NCBI GenBank assembly: GCA_902802795.1
Contig: CADCNI010000005.1
Span: 1-64,000, forward strand
Length of the DNA: 64,000 nucleotides
Direction: 5' to 3'
Source: an uncultured Ruminococcus sp.
Lineage (GTDB): Bacteria > Bacillota > Clostridia > Oscillospirales > Acutalibacteraceae
Shown here: one piece after another, positions 62,006 through 64,000 of the stretch
How the letters are laid out: each line of letters begins with the position of its first letter
Numbering within the stretch: the first letter of the stretch is position 1
Program-made: the position numbers and the translations under genes
Notes under the pieces: generated by a model
The model's database searches: none
What the model was told of the DNA's origin: nothing
The model's input: only the letters and a program-made list of their open reading frames with translations

Positions 62006-63073
62006 ATGGAAAATAACAACAATCTGCCCACGATTGCGGAGGCAGTCGGCAACGCTGTGAATGACATCAAGGTGCCGTCTGTGGATTCGATCGGAGAAAT
62101 GCCGACGGTGGAGCTTCCCTCTGTGGACGCTGTCAATCCCGCAGCGCCGACCCCTGTTCAGACAGCGCAGGCCGATCAGTCGGCACAGCCTGTCCAGGTG
62201 TCCCCGCCTGTGCAGCCGACCGCTCCGACCTACACGCAGCCGACTGCTTCGACCTACACGCAGCCGACTGCTTCGACCTACACGCAGCCGACCGCGCAGG
62301 CCTATACGCTGCCGACCGCGCAGGCCTATACGCTGCCCGCAACAAACTATCAGATTCCCGTACAAAACAATAACAAGCGCTCTGCCGGTCAGATCGTTTC
62401 TCTGGTTATCGGGATTGTGCTGACGGTGTTGTTCGGCTTTTTCACATTCTGCGTTGCAATCGTTGACATCGACACCTATAATAAGCTGGGTGAAGTGGAT
62501 GTGGAATTGGGCGTTTACATTGTTCTGGGTATTCCGCTGCTGATAGGCATCCTGCTGATTGTTCTGGGCGCGAGAAAGAAGAATCAGGCGGTTCCCGCTT
62601 CGACGGCCGCATATGCGCCTCCTGTCGCCACGGGTTATGCGGCGCCGACCGCACAGGGATATACTGTTCCCACCGCGACGACTCCTGCCGCGACGATTCC
62701 CACTGCGACGGCTCCTGTTTCGGGAACGGTATCCGATACGGCGCCGCAGACGCTTCCGACGGCTGCGCCTGTCACCACTACTGCCGATTACCAGTATGCC
62801 GCTACCGCAATGATCGGGGACGATACCGAAAAGGTAGCCCGCAAGAGCGCCCGTAATTCGGGTCTTCTCGCCATCGGCTGCATCGTGATCATGTGGGTGC
62901 TGGTGTTTGCCCTCGATCTGCTGTCATGGTATCTGCTGATTATTCCGTTTGTTCTCTCGTTCCGCGCCATTAAAACCTGTGTGAAATCGCCCGCAGGTTG
63001 GTTTGGCATGGTGCTTTCGGTTTTGTCAACGATCCTGCTGATCCTTCTTATCATCGCAGCGCATACGATGTAA
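62006..63073 (+). CDS. Membrane protein with Pro/Thr/Gln-rich tandem repeats
   Basis: This 355-residue protein is of unknown function. An N-terminal hydrophilic region (1-120) is dominated by PTA.TYTQ / PTAQAYTLP repeats. A first pair of membrane helices (about 135-160 and 170-190) is followed by a second Pro/Thr/Ala-rich stretch (about 195-270) and another helix pair (about 290-350) around a FRAIKTCVKSPAGW segment. Similar Pro-rich tails precede DUF4190-like helix pairs in other Gram-positives, so it may be a structural or scaffold membrane protein. GAAAGGATG precedes the ATG. Confidence 0.7.
   Translation: MENNNNLPTIAEAVGNAVNDIKVPSVDSIGEMPTVELPSVDAVNPAAPTPVQTAQADQSAQPVQVSPPVQPTAPTYTQPTASTYTQPTASTYTQPTAQAYTLPTAQAYTLPATNYQIPVQNNNKRSAGQIVSLVIGIVLTVLFGFFTFCVAIVDIDTYNKLGEVDVELGVYIVLGIPLLIGILLIVLGARKKNQAVPASTAAYAPPVATGYAAPTAQGYTVPTATTPAATIPTATAPVSGTVSDTAPQTLPTAAPVTTTADYQYAATAMIGDDTEKVARKSARNSGLLAIGCIVIMWVLVFALDLLSWYLLIIPFVLSFRAIKTCVKSPAGWFGMVLSVLSTILLILLIIAAHTM
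62228..62339 (+). repeat. 24-bp coding tandem repeats
   Basis: Two identical 24-bp units (starting 62228 and 62252) are followed by diverging ones encoding TYTQPTAS, then AYTLPTAQ. Confidence 0.85.
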
Positions 63074-63082
63074 TAACATTCT

Positions 63083-63128
63083 GTCGCTTCGCTTCGCGTC
63101 TTTGATGTGAAACGGGGCGACTTTTTTT
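63083..63128 (+). terminator. Terminator after repeat-rich membrane protein gene
   Basis: GTCGCTTCG pairs with CGGGGCGAC (with G-U pairs), followed by seven T. Confidence 0.7.
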
Positions 63129-63183
63129 GGTGAGGAAGAGCGAAATTAAAAATAAAAAAGTTGAAAAATTTATAAAACATCGC

Positions 63184-63212
63184 TTTACTTTTTGTAGATT
63201 ATTGTGTATTAT
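63184..63212 (+). promoter_or_regulatory. Probable pyruvate kinase promoter
   Basis: TTTACT (63184-63189) and TATTAT (63207-63212) are 17 bp apart; a nearby TTGTAG/TATATA pairing is an alternative. Confidence 0.5.
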
Positions 63213-63303
63213 ATATACTGTATGGAGTGCGAATGGCTCTTGAAAAAATCAGAGCGTGTTTTTTATATGAAATGACAGGCTCAGGAAAAGGTTGGTAATA
63301 CTT

Positions 63304-64000
63304 ATGAGAAAAACAAAAATCATCTGCACGCTGGGACCCGCCACTGACAACGGGGATATTCTCCGTCAGCTCATGCTGGGCGGCATGAATGTCTGCCGTT
63401 TCAATTTCAGCCACGGCGACCATCCCAGCCACAAAAAGCGCCTTGACGCGGTGATTGCGCTGCGTGAGGAACTGGGTCTGCCGATCGCCACCCTGCTGGA
63501 TACCAAAGGCCCTGAAATCCGCACCGGCACCTTTGAACCCTCCAAGGTGGAATTGGTACAGGGGCAGAAATTCACCCTCACCACCAAGGATATCGTGGGC
63601 AGCAGCAATATTTCTTCTATTTCCTTCGCAGGACTGCCCAAGGACGTCAAGCAGGGGCAGCGCATTCTGATTGACGACGGTCTGATCGAACTGACGGTGG
63701 ATTCCGTTACCGAAACGGAAATCTTCTGTACCGTGGTCAACGGCGGCACCGTCTCCAACAACAAGGGCATCAATGTCCCCGGCGTGCGGCTTTCCATGCC
63801 TTACCTGAGCGAACGCGATATTTCCGATATCATGTTCGGCGTGCAGTGCGACTATGATTTTATCGCCGCGTCCTTTGTCAGAAGCGCGGACGACGTGATG
63901 CAGATTCGCGCGCTTCTCGACAAGCTGCACTGCAATACCATTAAAATCATTTCCAAAATAGAGAATGCGGAAGGCGTGAAGAATATCGACGAGATTCTCC
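63304..64000 (+). CDS. pyk: Pyruvate kinase (5' part, runs off the window)
   Basis: The first 232 residues are present. MRKTKIICTLGPATDN, NVCRFNFSHGDH, TLLDTKGPEIRTG (substrate and metal site), the B-domain after it, and IAASFVRSADDV then IISKIENAEGVKNIDEI are classic pyruvate kinase motifs. The enzyme makes pyruvate and ATP from phosphoenolpyruvate, the last glycolytic step after enolase (also in this window). The upstream ribosome binding site is modest (AGGAAAAGG). The start gives the normal family N-terminus. Confidence 0.96.
   Translation, partial: MRKTKIICTLGPATDNGDILRQLMLGGMNVCRFNFSHGDHPSHKKRLDAVIALREELGLPIATLLDTKGPEIRTGTFEPSKVELVQGQKFTLTTKDIVGSSNISSISFAGLPKDVKQGQRILIDDGLIELTVDSVTETEIFCTVVNGGTVSNNKGINVPGVRLSMPYLSERDISDIMFGVQCDYDFIAASFVRSADDVMQIRALLDKLHCNTIKIISKIENAEGVKNIDEIL

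Overview
This window looks like chromosomal DNA from a Gram-positive, endospore-forming member of the Clostridia, most likely the Oscillospirales/Ruminococcaceae group. The evidence is a dipicolinate synthase pair (dpaA-dpaB), a SigH-like sigma factor, a GTP-dependent PEP carboxykinase, a T-box leader on pheST, the gdpP-rplI-dnaB-tilS-hpt-ftsH backbone, strong AGGAGG ribosome binding sites, and frequent bidirectional hairpin terminators. The species assignment is inference. No rRNA, tRNA, CRISPR array or transposase gene was seen.

Layout. 0-2.6 kb: a GH13 amylase-like enzyme and a MerR/TipA-type regulator behind a textbook 19-bp-spacer promoter. 2.65-7.55 kb, minus strand: a BcrA-type ABC exporter operon (ATPase, permease, two very small membrane proteins, second permease, histidine kinase, response regulator). 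7.7-11.4 kb: a PD-(D/E)XK (Rpn-like) nuclease with a coding tandem repeat, then an ECF sigma factor overlapping a membrane-anchored putative anti-sigma protein. 11.5-17.4 kb: pckG, a 1118-residue GGDEF protein with TPRs and a degenerate ATPase-like N-terminus, and a 73-residue unknown protein. 17.5-25.9 kb: a zinc-type macrodomain hydrolase, a RadC-family protein that has lost its metal ligands, and a 2176-residue DUF4011/helicase/nuclease protein that is a candidate single-gene defence system. 26-31 kb: a secreted CAP-domain protein with 42-bp repeats, a small alarmone synthetase, an aquaporin, enolase, and a 1-kb repeat island. 31.2-37.9 kb: a LiaF-like membrane protein, a phosphoesterase, a SigH-like factor, a zinc-ribbon protein, dpaAB, an aminotransferase, and a membrane protein. 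38-48.3 kb: RNase J, GdpP, L9, DnaB, TilS, HPRT and FtsH. 48.6-55.2 kb: a lipoprotein, T-box-controlled pheST, and a wrecked surface-protein gene. 55.4-64 kb: an iron ADH plus ALDH pair, HtrA, YibE/F with YfbR, a repeat-rich membrane protein, and the start of pyruvate kinase.

Three families of small non-coding repeats are visible. Family A (four copies, ends TATAGCAATCCAAA) sits in an mRNA leader, inside the loop of a terminator, between genes, and nested inside another element. Family B (two copies, ends TAAATGAGAATTTAG) includes the element that carries a nested A copy. Family C is a 140-bp element with 16-bp inverted repeats and TTA target duplications that splits the surface-protein gene. 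Removing it with one TTA restores the reading frame exactly. These repeats are the most distinctive accessory signal in the window. The DUF4011 helicase, the degenerate STAND-GGDEF protein and the exporter operon with two tiny membrane proteins are the best leads on function.
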